From an uncultured Bacteroidales bacterium (GTDB lineage: Bacteria; Bacteroidota; Bacteroidia; Bacteroidales; UBA932), in contig CAKUSP010000003.1 in NCBI GenBank assembly GCA_934680015.1, positions 1 to 64,000 on the forward strand: 64,000 bases of DNA. The letters are read 5' to 3'. The notes beneath the pieces are model-generated. The model was not told the DNA's origin and searched no databases. It saw only the letters and a list, made by a program, of their open reading frames with translations. This document shows positions 18,508 to 27,788 of the stretch, piece after piece. A program made the position numbers and the translations under genes. Position 1 is the first letter of the stretch; each line of letters begins with the position of its first letter.

Positions 18508-19842
18508 ATGAAACGAGACAAACAAATATTCGACCTGATCGATTGCGAGAAAAAGCGCCAGATGGAAGGCCTCGAGCTAATAGCATCAGAAAACTATGTG
18601 ACAGATGAAGTCCTTCAAGCCATGGGCTCCGTGTGTACTAATAAATACGCAGAAGGCTATCCCGGCAGACGATACTATGGCGGTTGTGAAGTCGTAGATA
18701 AAATAGAACAATTGGCAATAGACAGACTAAAAGCCATTTATGGGGCCTGCTGGGCCAATGTTCAACCACACTCTGGCGCACAGGCCAATATGGCAGTAAC
18801 CATGGCTGTGCTAAAACCCGGAGACTGTTTTATGGGATTAGACCTAAGTATGGGCGGACACCTTACGCATGGCTCGCCCGTAAATATATCTGGCATTCTA
18901 TATAAAGCTATCCCTTATGGCTTGGACAAAACGACAGGGCGTATCGATTATGACAAAATGGAAGAGACAGCCCTTGCATGCCATCCTAAACTTATTATAG
19001 GAGGAGCATCTGCCTATTCAAGAGAATGGAATTACGAGAGGATGAGGGAAATAGCTGACAAGGTGGGTGCAATTTTATGGATAGATATGGCGCATACAGC
19101 TGGACTTATAGCTGCCGGCTTATTGAAAAATCCAGTAAGATACGCCCATATAGTTACTTCAACTACGCACAAAACCCTGAGAGGTCCTCGCGGTGGAATC
19201 ATCCTTATGGGCCAAGACTTTCCTGATCCACAAGGGCGTACCACCCCTAAAGGACAGGTAAAGACGATGAGTCAAGTCCTTGACAGTTATGTATTCCCTG
19301 GTGTTCAAGGCGGACCGCTCGAGCACGTAATCGCGGCCAAGGCAGTATCCTTCTATGAAGCGTTGCAACCAGAATTTGCCCAATATCAGATGCAGGTAAT
19401 TTCCAATGCCCAGATAATGGCTCATGCATTTATAGACAAAGGCTATAAAATAGTCAGCGATGGTACAGATAATCATCTGATGCTTATCGATTTGCGTGGG
19501 AAGTTTAATAATTTATGCGGAAAAGTGGCAGAAAGGGAACTTGGCAGGGCAGATATAACGGTTAACAAGAATATGGTTCCGTTCGATTCTCGTAGCGCAT
19601 TCCTAACTTCCGGATTAAGGATTGGCACTCCAGCTATCACGACTCGCGGATTCAAAGAAGAAGACATGTTGGAGATCGTATCTCTCATAGACGAAGTCCT
19701 ATGTTCTGCAGCAAAATGGCTTAACCCACAGGCAAGTACAAGCGCACTAATCGAAGCTCCAGAGCACGAGAAAAAATTGGCCGAGATTAAAGAAAGGGTG
19801 CACAAGCTCACAGAAGGCAAACCCCTGAATGCCTATCAATAA
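18508..19842 (+). CDS. glyA: Serine hydroxymethyltransferase
   Basis: A 444-residue PLP enzyme interconverting serine and glycine with tetrahydrofolate, feeding one-carbon metabolism. Visible: [18 protein letters not shown] at the N-terminus, [28 protein letters not shown], the [12 protein letters not shown] loop, and the PLP lysine in [15 protein letters not shown]. The C-terminal domain has [23 protein letters not shown]. The ATG at 18508 is chosen over an upstream GTG because a -7 box covers the latter. Its 3' end overlaps the convergent MFS gene by 7 bp. Confidence 0.98.
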   Translation: MKRDKQIFDLIDCEKKRQMEGLELIASENYVTDEVLQAMGSVCTNKYAEGYPGRRYYGGCEVVDKIEQLAIDRLKAIYGACWANVQPHSGAQANMAVTMAVLKPGDCFMGLDLSMGGHLTHGSPVNISGILYKAIPYGLDKTTGRIDYDKMEETALACHPKLIIGGASAYSREWNYERMREIADKVGAILWIDMAHTAGLIAAGLLKNPVRYAHIVTSTTHKTLRGPRGGIILMGQDFPDPQGRTTPKGQVKTMSQVLDSYVFPGVQGGPLEHVIAAKAVSFYEALQPEFAQYQMQVISNAQIMAHAFIDKGYKIVSDGTDNHLMLIDLRGKFNNLCGKVAERELGRADITVNKNMVPFDSRSAFLTSGLRIGTPAITTRGFKEEDMLEIVSLIDEVLCSAAKWLNPQASTSALIEAPEHEKKLAEIKERVHKLTEGKPLNAYQ

Positions 19843-21026
19843 GGTTTAGAGAAAGACTTATATGCCTTTTGTAGCCTGAAAAGCCAATAGAGCACTGCGA
19901 GTATCGCCATAATACTGGCAGTGTATCCTATATAAGCAATCGAACTATGAGTGCAAACCACGCCCCCAAGGTATGTACCGCATCCTATTCCCATATTGAA
20001 AATTCCAGATGAAATGGACATAGCTACTGCCGACTGCGAATCGTCCGTTAAGTAAAGCACTTCGTTCTGCATCGAAACATTGAATGTAGTAGCTGCCATA
20101 CCCCATAAAATACAAAGAACGACCAATGCCAATCCGCTTGTAGAAAGTGGGAAAATCAATAGCATGCAAAGCGAAAAAACAACCATTATACAAGTGGTAA
20201 AACGGTATTTGTTTCGCATATAAAACTTCGAGAAAAGAATACTACCTATTATCCCAGCCCCACCGAACATCATAAGCACTTCTGTAACAAAAGCATCCGA
20301 CATCCCTGCCACTTGCTTTAAAAATGGCTCAATATAACTATAGCATGTATAATATGAGGCGGAAAACAACAGAACGAACAGATATAAGCCCATTAACGCC
20401 TTGTTATGAAATAGTGTAGGTAATTTACTTACAGAGAATCTGTTTACTGATGTTATCTTCGGTAGGAATGCTATTAGATAAATCAAGGTTAGAAAAGAAA
20501 AGATTCCCATACTCAGGAAAGTCATTCTCCATCCGACCTTCAACCCTATCATTCGACCTAATGGCATGCCGAGAATCATCGCTATCGATGACCCTGTTAC
20601 AACCATACTTAAAGCAATGGCGCGAAAACGCGACGGAGTTATCTTTACTGCTATAGGCGATATGATAGACCAGAATATCGCATGCGTACACGCTACTCCT
20701 ATTCTCGAGACCATAAGCATAGTATAATTTCTAGAGCAGAAAGACATTAGCTGAAATATAGAGAAAATACCCAATAGACCGAGCAGTAACTTTCGCAACT
20801 CAATTCGTGATGCCAATATCATTAACGGGAGCGAAAGCAACATAACGACCCACGCATATACAGATATCAACATGCCAGCTCCAGCTTCATTCATATTAAA
20901 ATCTCTGCCTATATCCGTCAATAGCCCTATCGGAATAAACTCCGAAGTGTTAAAGATAAATGTCGAACACGTAAGCCCCACAAGTGCTAGCCACATTTTC
21001 AGGGGCATTCTATCTTCTCTTTTCAT
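19836..21026 (-). CDS. MFS transporter, DHA1 (sugar-efflux/SotB-like) type
   Basis: A 396-residue, 12-helix major-facilitator protein. The N-terminus ([27 protein letters not shown]) and the loop after helix 2 are those of the DHA1 12-TM exporters related to SotB/YdhP, with a conserved helix 5 segment ([18 protein letters not shown]). Such proteins export sugars or drugs by proton antiport; the substrate here is unknown. It is transcribed from its own -7 box just behind the ppdK terminator and ends inside the 3' end of glyA. Confidence 0.85.
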   Translation of the reverse strand: MKREDRMPLKMWLALVGLTCSTFIFNTSEFIPIGLLTDIGRDFNMNEAGAGMLISVYAWVVMLLSLPLMILASRIELRKLLLGLLGIFSIFQLMSFCSRNYTMLMVSRIGVACTHAIFWSIISPIAVKITPSRFRAIALSMVVTGSSIAMILGMPLGRMIGLKVGWRMTFLSMGIFSFLTLIYLIAFLPKITSVNRFSVSKLPTLFHNKALMGLYLFVLLFSASYYTCYSYIEPFLKQVAGMSDAFVTEVLMMFGGAGIIGSILFSKFYMRNKYRFTTCIMVVFSLCMLLIFPLSTSGLALVVLCILWGMAATTFNVSMQNEVLYLTDDSQSAVAMSISSGIFNMGIGCGTYLGGVVCTHSSIAYIGYTASIMAILAVLYWLFRLQKAYKSFSKPY

Positions 21027-21081
21027 ACAATGACTAACTAACTTTCACATTTCAAAGAAATGCAGCTTCTAAAAAAGCGCG

Positions 21082-21089
21082 CAAATATA
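21082..21089 (-). promoter_or_regulatory. -7 box of the MFS exporter gene
   Basis: TATATTTG on the minus strand fits TAnnTTTG and lies only 2 bp beyond the T run of the ppdK terminator. The -33 region would fall in the terminator stem and has no good match, so expression may be weak or regulated. Confidence 0.45.
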
Positions 21090-21091
21090 GC

Positions 21092-21131
21092 AAAAAAGAA
21101 GTCAACATATCTTCAGTGATATGCTGACTTC
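21092..21131 (-). terminator. ppdK terminator
   Basis: On the minus strand a 14-bp stem (GAAGTCAGCATATC with GATATGTTGACTTC, one G-T wobble) encloses a 6-nt loop and is followed by six T. A strong intrinsic terminator for ppdK. Confidence 0.88.
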
Positions 21132-21157
21132 CTCTATAAAAAATTTTATGAAATTAC

Positions 21158-23884
21158 TTAGTCATTCTGCTTGATGGCAGCCTGAGCTGCAGCCAAACGC
21201 GCGATCGGCACGCGGAATGGAGAGCAGCTGACATAGTCAAGACCGATTTTATTGAAGAAAGCAATAGAATCCGGATCACCACCATGTTCTCCACATACTC
21301 CGCACATCAACTCCGGCCTCTTGCTACGACCTGCTGTAATGCCATGCTCAACAAGACGTCCGACACCCTTAACATCGATAGTCTGGAATGGATCAGCATC
21401 GAGAATCTTATTTCCAAGGTAATCTCCCATGAATGTACCTACGTCATCACGTGAGAAACCGAAAGTCATCTGAGTAAGGTCATTGGTTCCGAAGCTGAAG
21501 AATTCGGCAGTGCGAGCCATACGATCTGCTGTAAGAGCAGCACGAGGTATTTCGATCATAGTACCAAAATTATAATGGATAGTCTGACCTGTAAGTCCTT
21601 CTACCTCATGGCGAATCTTCTCGCAGTGTGATTTCTGGAATTCAAGTTCACGAGCGGAAATTGTTACAGGAATCATAATCTCAGGCATAGGATGCAATCC
21701 TTCTTTCTGAAGTTCTGCAGTAGCAGTAAAGATAGCACGATATTGAGTTTCGGCGATAAGTGGATATGTCACATGAAGACGAACTCCACGATGTCCCATC
21801 ATCGGGTTAATCTCATGAAGGTTCTCACCTCTCTTGTCCACTTCCTCTACGGAAATGCCAAGATCTGATGCCAACTCAGCCCTCTTTTCCTCACTCTTAG
21901 GAACAAACTCATGAAGAGGTGGATCAAGAAGACGGAATACGACAGGTTTGCCATCCATTACACGAAGTGTAGCTTTTACAGAAGCCTTAATGAATGGCTC
22001 AAGTTCAGAAAGTGCTGCCCTGCGCTCTTCATCAGTATTACACATGATCATCTTGCGGAGCTTTGAAAGCGGAGTCTCGCTATTTTTACCATAGAACATG
22101 TGCTCAATACGGAATAGGCCTATTCCCTCGGCACCGAACTGAAGTGCACGCTGTGCATCTTCTGGAGTATCAGCATTGGCACGGATTCCGAGACGACGAT
22201 ACTTATCCACAATATTCATAAACTTGATAAACAGTGGATTCTCTGATGCATCCATAGTCTCAATCTTGGTAGCATATACAGCTCCCTTGGCTCCATTCAA
22301 AGAGAACCAATCACCTTCCTTATAAACGGCATCGCTTCCTTCGAAACTAACTGTCTTATTCTCGAAGTCTATCTTCATGGCCTCACAACCTACGATACAA
22401 CACTTACCCCATCCGCGAGCTACAAGAGCAGCATGAGAAGTCATACCTCCACGGGTTGTAAGAATACCGGCAGACGCACGCATTCCCTCTATATCCTCAG
22501 GAGAAGTTTCCTCGCGAATAAGGATAGTCTTTTGCCCCTTAGCAGCAGCTTCCATAGCAGCCTCAGAAGTGAATACTATAGTACCGACAGCTCCACCTGG
22601 AGAAGCTGGAAGACCCTTTGCAATAACTTGCGCTTTCTTTTCTGAAGCAGGATCAAGAATAGGGTGAAGAATCTCATCAAGCTGGGTAGGAGAAACACGC
22701 ATAACAGCAGTCTTCTCATCAATCATACCCTCATCAAGCATATCCATAGCCATCTGAAGGGCAGCGATACCGGTACGTTTACCGATACGGCACTGAAGCA
22801 TGTAAAGATTCTTGTCCTGAATGGTGAACTCTATATCCTGCATATCATGGAAGTGCTCCTCGAGACGGATACGAATAGCATCAAGTTCTGCATATACCTC
22901 AGGCATAGCCTTTTCGAGGCTTTCAAGATTCCTGTTATGATCTGTCTTAGTAGCCTCATTAAGAGGATTAGGAGTACGGATACCGGCAACTACATCTTCG
23001 CCTTGTGCATTTATAAGCCACTCGCCATAGAACTTATTGTCTCCTGTAGCAGGGTTACGGCTGAAAGCAACACCAGTAGCAGATGTAGGGCCCATGTTAC
23101 CAAATACCATAGACTGAACATTTACCGCTGTTCCCCAATCATCAGGAATCTTCTCGATGCGACGATAAGCGATGGCACGTTTTCCGTTCCAGCTCTTGAA
23201 CACACCGCCAATTGAACCCCAAAGCTGAGCTTCAGCCGAATCAGGGAATTCAACGCCAAGCACTTCCTTTACACGAACCTTGAATTTATCACAAAGATCT
23301 TTAAGTTCATCTGCGGTGATATCGGTATCCGACTTGTAACCCTTAGCTGTCTTTAGTTCCTGCATCATACGATCAAGCTGCTGACGAATACCCTGACCAT
23401 CAGCCGGTTCGATCCCCTCAGCCTTTTCCATAACGACATCGGAATACATCATGATAAGACGACGATATGCATCATAAACAAAACGAGGATTCTTAGTCTT
23501 TTCTATCATTCCAGGTATTGTTTCTGAGCAAAGGCCAATATTAAGGATGGTGTCCATCATACCAGGCATACTGCTGCGAGCACCTGAGCGACAACTTACC
23601 AAAAGAGGATCATTCTTATCTCCGAATTTTTTTCCCATTATGGCTTCAGTTGCAGCCATTGCCTTTGCAACTTCGGCTTTTAATTCATCTGAATAGCCAC
23701 CACCAAGAGCATAATACTCTGCACAACATTCTGTGGTTATAGTAAATCCGGCAGGTACCGGCATACCGAGCTTACTCATCTCGGCAAGATTAGCTCCTTT
23801 TCCTCCGAGGAGCTCCCTCATAGATCCATCACCTTCAGCGGTCTTCCCACCGAAACAATAGACTCTCTTTTTTGTTTCTGTCAT
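21158..23884 (-). CDS. ppdK: Pyruvate, phosphate dikinase
   Basis: A 908-residue enzyme interconverting pyruvate, ATP and phosphate with phosphoenolpyruvate, AMP and pyrophosphate; in anaerobic Bacteroidales it acts in glycolysis or PEP regeneration. Visible: the N-terminal nucleotide-binding half (GGKGANLAEMSKLGMPVPAGFT, SCRSGARSSMPGMMDTILNIG), the swivelling phosphohistidine domain with LTTRGGMTSHAALVARG (catalytic His), and the C-terminal PEP/pyruvate barrel with GIGLFRIEHMF, HRGVRLH and FGTNDLTQMTFGFSRDD. Length is normal. It has a leader of about 100 nt containing an 8-bp hairpin. Confidence 0.98.
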   Translation of the reverse strand: MTETKKRVYCFGGKTAEGDGSMRELLGGKGANLAEMSKLGMPVPAGFTITTECCAEYYALGGGYSDELKAEVAKAMAATEAIMGKKFGDKNDPLLVSCRSGARSSMPGMMDTILNIGLCSETIPGMIEKTKNPRFVYDAYRRLIMMYSDVVMEKAEGIEPADGQGIRQQLDRMMQELKTAKGYKSDTDITADELKDLCDKFKVRVKEVLGVEFPDSAEAQLWGSIGGVFKSWNGKRAIAYRRIEKIPDDWGTAVNVQSMVFGNMGPTSATGVAFSRNPATGDNKFYGEWLINAQGEDVVAGIRTPNPLNEATKTDHNRNLESLEKAMPEVYAELDAIRIRLEEHFHDMQDIEFTIQDKNLYMLQCRIGKRTGIAALQMAMDMLDEGMIDEKTAVMRVSPTQLDEILHPILDPASEKKAQVIAKGLPASPGGAVGTIVFTSEAAMEAAAKGQKTILIREETSPEDIEGMRASAGILTTRGGMTSHAALVARGWGKCCIVGCEAMKIDFENKTVSFEGSDAVYKEGDWFSLNGAKGAVYATKIETMDASENPLFIKFMNIVDKYRRLGIRANADTPEDAQRALQFGAEGIGLFRIEHMFYGKNSETPLSKLRKMIMCNTDEERRAALSELEPFIKASVKATLRVMDGKPVVFRLLDPPLHEFVPKSEEKRAELASDLGISVEEVDKRGENLHEINPMMGHRGVRLHVTYPLIAETQYRAIFTATAELQKEGLHPMPEIMIPVTISARELEFQKSHCEKIRHEVEGLTGQTIHYNFGTMIEIPRAALTADRMARTAEFFSFGTNDLTQMTFGFSRDDVGTFMGDYLGNKILDADPFQTIDVKGVGRLVEHGITAGRSKRPELMCGVCGEHGGDPDSIAFFNKIGLDYVSCSPFRVPIARLAAAQAAIKQND

Positions 23885-23929
23885 AACTATTCTAACTTAA
23901 GTTCCGCAAGCGTATATTTATATTGAAAT

Positions 23930-23967
23930 GATTGTGCAATCTTGCGAAACTTAAACATCGCACAATC
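23930..23967 (-). promoter_or_regulatory. Hairpin in the ppdK leader
   Basis: GATTGTGC (23930-23937) and GCACAATC (23960-23967) form a perfect 8-bp stem with a 22-nt loop. A competing GCGA/TCGC pair and a palindrome AACTTAAGTT lie close by. A candidate promoter further upstream on the minus strand (TTTG, 20 bp, TAAATTCG) would put this in the 5' UTR. It could be a binding site or an RNA structure; function unknown. Confidence 0.4.
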
Positions 23968-24039
23968 TTATTACTAATTTTAATTAACTCTCTCTAACTA
24001 AGGGCGACGAATTTACAAAAAAATCCTCATTTGAACAAA

Positions 24040-25056
24040 CTACCTTACAAGCGAATCCAAAATACCCCCTATAGCAGATTTTTCCGACCATGATACTTTA
24101 ACTTCTTTCTTACCAGATATCGGATGTCCTAAAGGGAAATACATCACGTCTTGTAATAGGAATTCAGCATCAACATAATCAAAATCAGAATCATTTATTT
24201 GAATTATGACACCAGGCACTTCGGAAAATAGGATCCTGGTAACATCAACATTAGGATATGCTCTTTTCAGTTCCGATATGTCTATATCCGCACCGGCATT
24301 CCTAGATGTCATGTCATCTAATGCCAACATAAGCCCACCTCGACCTACTGTCGAAGCACTTAACAATATCCCATCTTCGACAAATTCTCTAAGCACTTCA
24401 TAACAATCCATAAAATAGTCCGGGTCCTCCATTTTAGGAGACATACCACCCTTCAATCCAAGCGCTGCACTTAATACAGAGCCCCCCAAGTGAAAATCAT
24501 CGGTATCAAAAGGCATGTAAATAATCCAACTATCCTCATCTGGAATGAGCTTCCCCCCCACAGCGGCATCTGCCTTCGGGCCATCAATACTAAAAGCAAT
24601 TTTCGGGACACCCAACGAAAATTTCCTATTTACTATAGGAAGATCCATATCTGATGCCAACTCACTTATAGCTTCTGCCGCCTTATATAAGGCGGTGCCA
24701 TCACCTAATTCATTAATTTGCCACTTTAAGTGCACCCTTAGTTTTAGGTCAGATAAAATAAAGGATCCCACTTTCCACAAAGTATCTATTAGAGAATAGG
24801 CCAAATGGCATCTTGCTATCGAAGACGCATAGACTAATTCGAAGGAATAACTTCCCTTACGCACAGCATTCAGATATTCGTTAATCTTAGTATCTTCAAA
24901 ATGATATCCGCCAGGCGAAGGATCTAGACTTTCATCTATAATCGGATTTGATGACAAAGGGATATCTTCACTACCCAACAACTGTGCTGGAGTATAAGCC
25001 ATAGCCAAGCCATCAATGATATATGCTGAATCGAAAATAGGTATTGCTGCCATCAT
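24040..25056 (-). CDS. AIR-synthase-related protein (PurL second-half homologue)
   Basis: A 338-residue protein resembling the second AIRS module of long phosphoribosylformylglycinamidine synthase (PurL). LYKAAEAISELASDMDLPI matches the PurL stretch that normally leads to IPVGKDS. SWIIYMPFDTDDFHLGGSVLSAALG matches the LGGS loop, and GRGGLMLALDDM matches DGGLLVALAEM. It lacks the first AIRS module and the glutaminase domain, and the usual KDS is replaced by NRKFS. It is therefore probably not a working FGAM synthase; its role is unknown. It is divergent from folC with an almost shared promoter. Confidence 0.65.
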   Translation of the reverse strand: MMAAIPIFDSAYIIDGLAMAYTPAQLLGSEDIPLSSNPIIDESLDPSPGGYHFEDTKINEYLNAVRKGSYSFELVYASSIARCHLAYSLIDTLWKVGSFILSDLKLRVHLKWQINELGDGTALYKAAEAISELASDMDLPIVNRKFSLGVPKIAFSIDGPKADAAVGGKLIPDEDSWIIYMPFDTDDFHLGGSVLSAALGLKGGMSPKMEDPDYFMDCYEVLREFVEDGILLSASTVGRGGLMLALDDMTSRNAGADIDISELKRAYPNVDVTRILFSEVPGVIIQINDSDFDYVDAEFLLQDVMYFPLGHPISGKKEVKVSWSEKSAIGGILDSLVR

Positions 25057-25071
25057 TATTCTTTAATATGC

Positions 25072-25102
25072 CAAAAATAACTATTTTTGTGCTTGTATGC
25101 AA
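25072..25102. promoter_or_regulatory. Back-to-back promoters of the PurL-like gene and folC
   Basis: CAAAAATAACTATTTTTG (25072-25089) is a palindrome of two -7 boxes, TATTTTTG on each strand, separated by 2 bp. For the minus-strand gene, TTG (25100-25102) lies 20 bp behind its -7 box, inside the second codon of folC. Start sites would lie only about 5 nt before folC and 12 nt before the PurL-like gene. Confidence 0.55.
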
Positions 25103-26347
25103 TACGATGAATTAATAGAAGATATATTCCGAAGACACCCAAGTGTTCAAAGCGTAGGATTCACTGGCTCTTCATATAAAGCCGGTCTCGAAGCGATGGA
25201 GGCGTTCGACACTTTGCTCGGACATCCATGGAAAAATTATCCTTGCATTCATGTAGCCGGAACAAATGGAAAAGGCTCTGTAAGTTCTATGATTGCCGTT
25301 AATATTGCCGCTGAAAAAGGTGGCCCAGTGGGACTATATACCTCTCCTCACTTATTGGATTTTAGAGAGCGTATTAAAATCATCTCCGACAAAGGCGATC
25401 TCCACTACGAGATGATCCCAAAAGAAGAAGTCATGGCATTCCTTACTAAATACGAAAAGGAGATTTCCAGACTTTCGTTTTTTGAAATCACCACCGGGAT
25501 GGCATTATGGTGGTTTAATAAAATCGGTGTTACAGCTGCAGTAATAGAAGTGGGACTAGGAGGGAGATTGGATTCGACAAATATAATATCTCCTGTTCTC
25601 AGCGTAATTTCAAGCATTGGCCTAGACCATTGCGACATGTTGGGCTCGACCAGAGGTGAAATTGCAAAAGAAAAAGCAGGGATATTCAAGCCAAACAGAC
25701 CAGCTCTAATATGGGGCAAAGACCATGAAACCATAGGTGTATTCATTCAGCAAGCAGAGGAAGTTGGATGCAGATTGTATTTTGCCGATGAACTATGCAA
25801 TATGATTCCTCATATAGAAATCGATTTACATGGTGATTACCAAATCTCGAATCTTAGAACAGTACTCGGAGCACTTACGATATTGAAGATTCCTTTCAAC
25901 CCTGACTCCATACGCCATACCTCACAAATCAGCGGATTACGTGGCAGATGGGAGGTAATAGCTCATAACCCTACTATAATATGTGACATTGGGCATAATC
26001 CTCAAGCTCTAGAATATAATTTCAAGCAACTATCTAACTATCACAAAAAAACGCACATAGTATATGGCGTAATGAAAGATAAAGACTTGAATTCCATTGC
26101 AACCAAGATGCCGTCCTCTGCCGACTACTACCTATGTGCAGCAGAAATAGAACGAGCACTTCCTGTCGATGAATTATACATTAAGATTCATAAACTTAGG
26201 CCAGAACTTAAACTACACCCTTGTCTTGCCGATTACGACGAATCCAGTGTGAAGCGCGCCTTACGGTTGGCAATAGCAAACTCCACACCCGAGGATATAA
26301 TCTATGTTGGAGGGAGTAATTTTGTAGTCGCAGAAGTTCTCAAATAA
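25097..26347 (+). CDS. folC: Folylpolyglutamate synthase / dihydrofolate synthase
   Basis: A 416-residue Mur-ligase-family enzyme adding glutamate to dihydropteroate and folates. Visible: the P-loop HVAGTNGKGSVSSM, LYTSPHLLDFRERI, the metal/ATP region EVGLGGRLDSTN, GLDHCDMLGSTRGEIAKEKAGI (with the carbamylated-lysine segment), RGRWE and DIGHNPQAL. The -7 box ends about 8 nt before the ATG, so the mRNA is nearly leaderless. It ends at a bidirectional terminator shared with the OmpA-like gene. Confidence 0.95.
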   Translation: MQYDELIEDIFRRHPSVQSVGFTGSSYKAGLEAMEAFDTLLGHPWKNYPCIHVAGTNGKGSVSSMIAVNIAAEKGGPVGLYTSPHLLDFRERIKIISDKGDLHYEMIPKEEVMAFLTKYEKEISRLSFFEITTGMALWWFNKIGVTAAVIEVGLGGRLDSTNIISPVLSVISSIGLDHCDMLGSTRGEIAKEKAGIFKPNRPALIWGKDHETIGVFIQQAEEVGCRLYFADELCNMIPHIEIDLHGDYQISNLRTVLGALTILKIPFNPDSIRHTSQISGLRGRWEVIAHNPTIICDIGHNPQALEYNFKQLSNYHKKTHIVYGVMKDKDLNSIATKMPSSADYYLCAAEIERALPVDELYIKIHKLRPELKLHPCLADYDESSVKRALRLAIANSTPEDIIYVGGSNFVVAEVLK

Positions 26348-26370
26348 GCATTAATTCACACTCTGAAAAT

Positions 26371-26405
26371 AAAAAAGGAGATCATTTTATTGACCTCCTT
26401 TTTAT
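26371..26405. terminator. Bidirectional terminator between folC and the OmpA-like gene
   Basis: AAAAAAGGAGATCA and TGACCTCCTTTTTATT form a 14-position stem with one A-C mismatch and a 6-nt loop. It is flanked by A and T runs, so it can stop transcription from both convergent genes. Confidence 0.85.
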
Positions 26406-26420
26406 TAATCTATTTAGAAA

Positions 26421-27551
26421 TTACTCTGCTGCCTCGATAATTACGGCGCGGTTAAGTTCGATAGTTGTAAATACATTAGTATTTCCTTCTGCCTTTACAA
26501 CGAACTGATCCTTGCTAAGGTTATACTTACCAGTAAGAAGCTTAACTATGTAATTAGCACGCTGCTTTGCAAGCTGCTTGTTACGACGAACTGAACCTGT
26601 ATTCTTATCTGAGTAACCAGCTACAGTGAAAGTAATGTTCTTTCCCTGAGCGACCATAGTCTTAACGATATGATCGAAGTGAGCGAGTTCCTTAACACTA
26701 AGTGTAGCCTGACCAATCTCGAAGTATACACATGCAGGTGTATTCATTAGGTTCTTAACAATAGCTTCGTTCTCTGCTGCTACGCCTGCGAGTTCACCCT
26801 TAAGAGCCTCGTTCTCCTTAAGAAGTTGCTCTTTTTCAGCTGCAAGAGCGGCTGCCTCAGCTTCTGCCTTTTCCTGAGCTGCATCTGCCTCAGCCTTTGC
26901 TGCCTCAGCTTCTGCTGCAGCAACAGCAAGAGGTGCTGTCAAAGCAGCTGCAGTCTGGAATGTAGTAGTCTTACCGAATGTATACTGAACGCCAATAAGA
27001 GCAAGTGCAGATGCACATACACCACTACCATTACCAAGAAGAAGAGCATCTCCATATCCTGTAAAGCGGAAATCTGGAACGATGGCCCACTTCTGAGAAA
27101 GTGCGATAGGGAACTGAATACCAGCACCGAATCCAGCGCCGCGACCTTCGCTCTTTACATATCCAGCGTGGATATAAGGAACAACTGATACTACGCGATC
27201 TGGATTTAGGCCAGCAAATGTAGTAGAAGCATTCCACATAAGGTCAAGACCAGCACCATAGTAAGGGATATTTCCATTACCAAGAGATGTTCCGATACCT
27301 GTAAGATCAAGACGAGCACCGAACTCTGGAGTAAACCATTTACCTACAGTAAGTTCAAGGCCAAGACCTACACCTGTCTGCATCTTGCCACCATCAACTG
27401 CACCATAAAGGCCGTCGAGACCAACATTTGCACCAGCGCTCAACCCTACAAAAAGATTACTGTTAAAGGAGTTAGTTACATAAGACTCCTGTGCATTCGC
27501 TACTCCTGCAACGAGGAGAGCACTAGCAATAACTAAAGCTTTAAGTTTCAT
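26421..27551 (-). CDS. OmpA-family outer-membrane protein
   Basis: A 376-residue protein with a signal peptide (MKLKALVIASALLVAGVANA), an eight-strand-type beta-barrel (about 22-195), an Ala/Glu-rich coiled coil (about 205-262, EAEAAKAEADAAQEKAEAEAAAL) and a C-terminal OmpA peptidoglycan-binding domain (about 270-376, FEIGQATLSVKELAHFD, FTVAGYSDKNTGSVRRNKQLAKQRANYI). It links outer membrane and cell wall and is likely abundant: the promoter is a perfect consensus and codon use is simple. The long coiled coil between barrel and OmpA domain is common in Bacteroidales homologues. Confidence 0.93.
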   Translation of the reverse strand: MKLKALVIASALLVAGVANAQESYVTNSFNSNLFVGLSAGANVGLDGLYGAVDGGKMQTGVGLGLELTVGKWFTPEFGARLDLTGIGTSLGNGNIPYYGAGLDLMWNASTTFAGLNPDRVVSVVPYIHAGYVKSEGRGAGFGAGIQFPIALSQKWAIVPDFRFTGYGDALLLGNGSGVCASALALIGVQYTFGKTTTFQTAAALTAPLAVAAAEAEAAKAEADAAQEKAEAEAAALAAEKEQLLKENEALKGELAGVAAENEAIVKNLMNTPACVYFEIGQATLSVKELAHFDHIVKTMVAQGKNITFTVAGYSDKNTGSVRRNKQLAKQRANYIVKLLTGKYNLSKDQFVVKAEGNTNVFTTIELNRAVIIEAAE

Positions 27552-27606
27552 GAGTGTTTATAATTTGTTACTTCTTTTCTTTTACGATAGTCTACACTAC
27601 CATCGG

Positions 27607-27637
27607 CAAAGATAATAATTATTCCTTAATTGTCAAA
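27607..27637 (-). promoter_or_regulatory. Promoter of the OmpA-like gene
   Basis: Minus strand TTTG (27634-27637), exactly 19 bp, TATCTTTG (27607-27614): a full match to the Bacteroidetes consensus. The predicted 5' UTR is about 50 nt. Confidence 0.85.
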
Positions 27638-27705
27638 TAATTTACAAATTACTTTTTCTGGCAAGCACTACAGATATAGAGATCAAACTTCATCTCAAAC
27701 TCCTC

Positions 27706-27747
27706 TAAATAAATAAAACGGGCTTTGATTATTAACAATCAAAGCCC
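27706..27747 (-). terminator. PUL-2 operon terminator
   Basis: On the minus strand GGGCTTTGATT and AATCAAAGCCC form a perfect 11-bp stem with a 6-nt loop, followed by GTTTTATTTATTT. It ends the PUL-2 operon after the DUF5107 gene. Confidence 0.9.
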
Positions 27748-27788
27748 ACTCACTATTTGCCTAATTAGCAAAACATCCCTAATAATCA

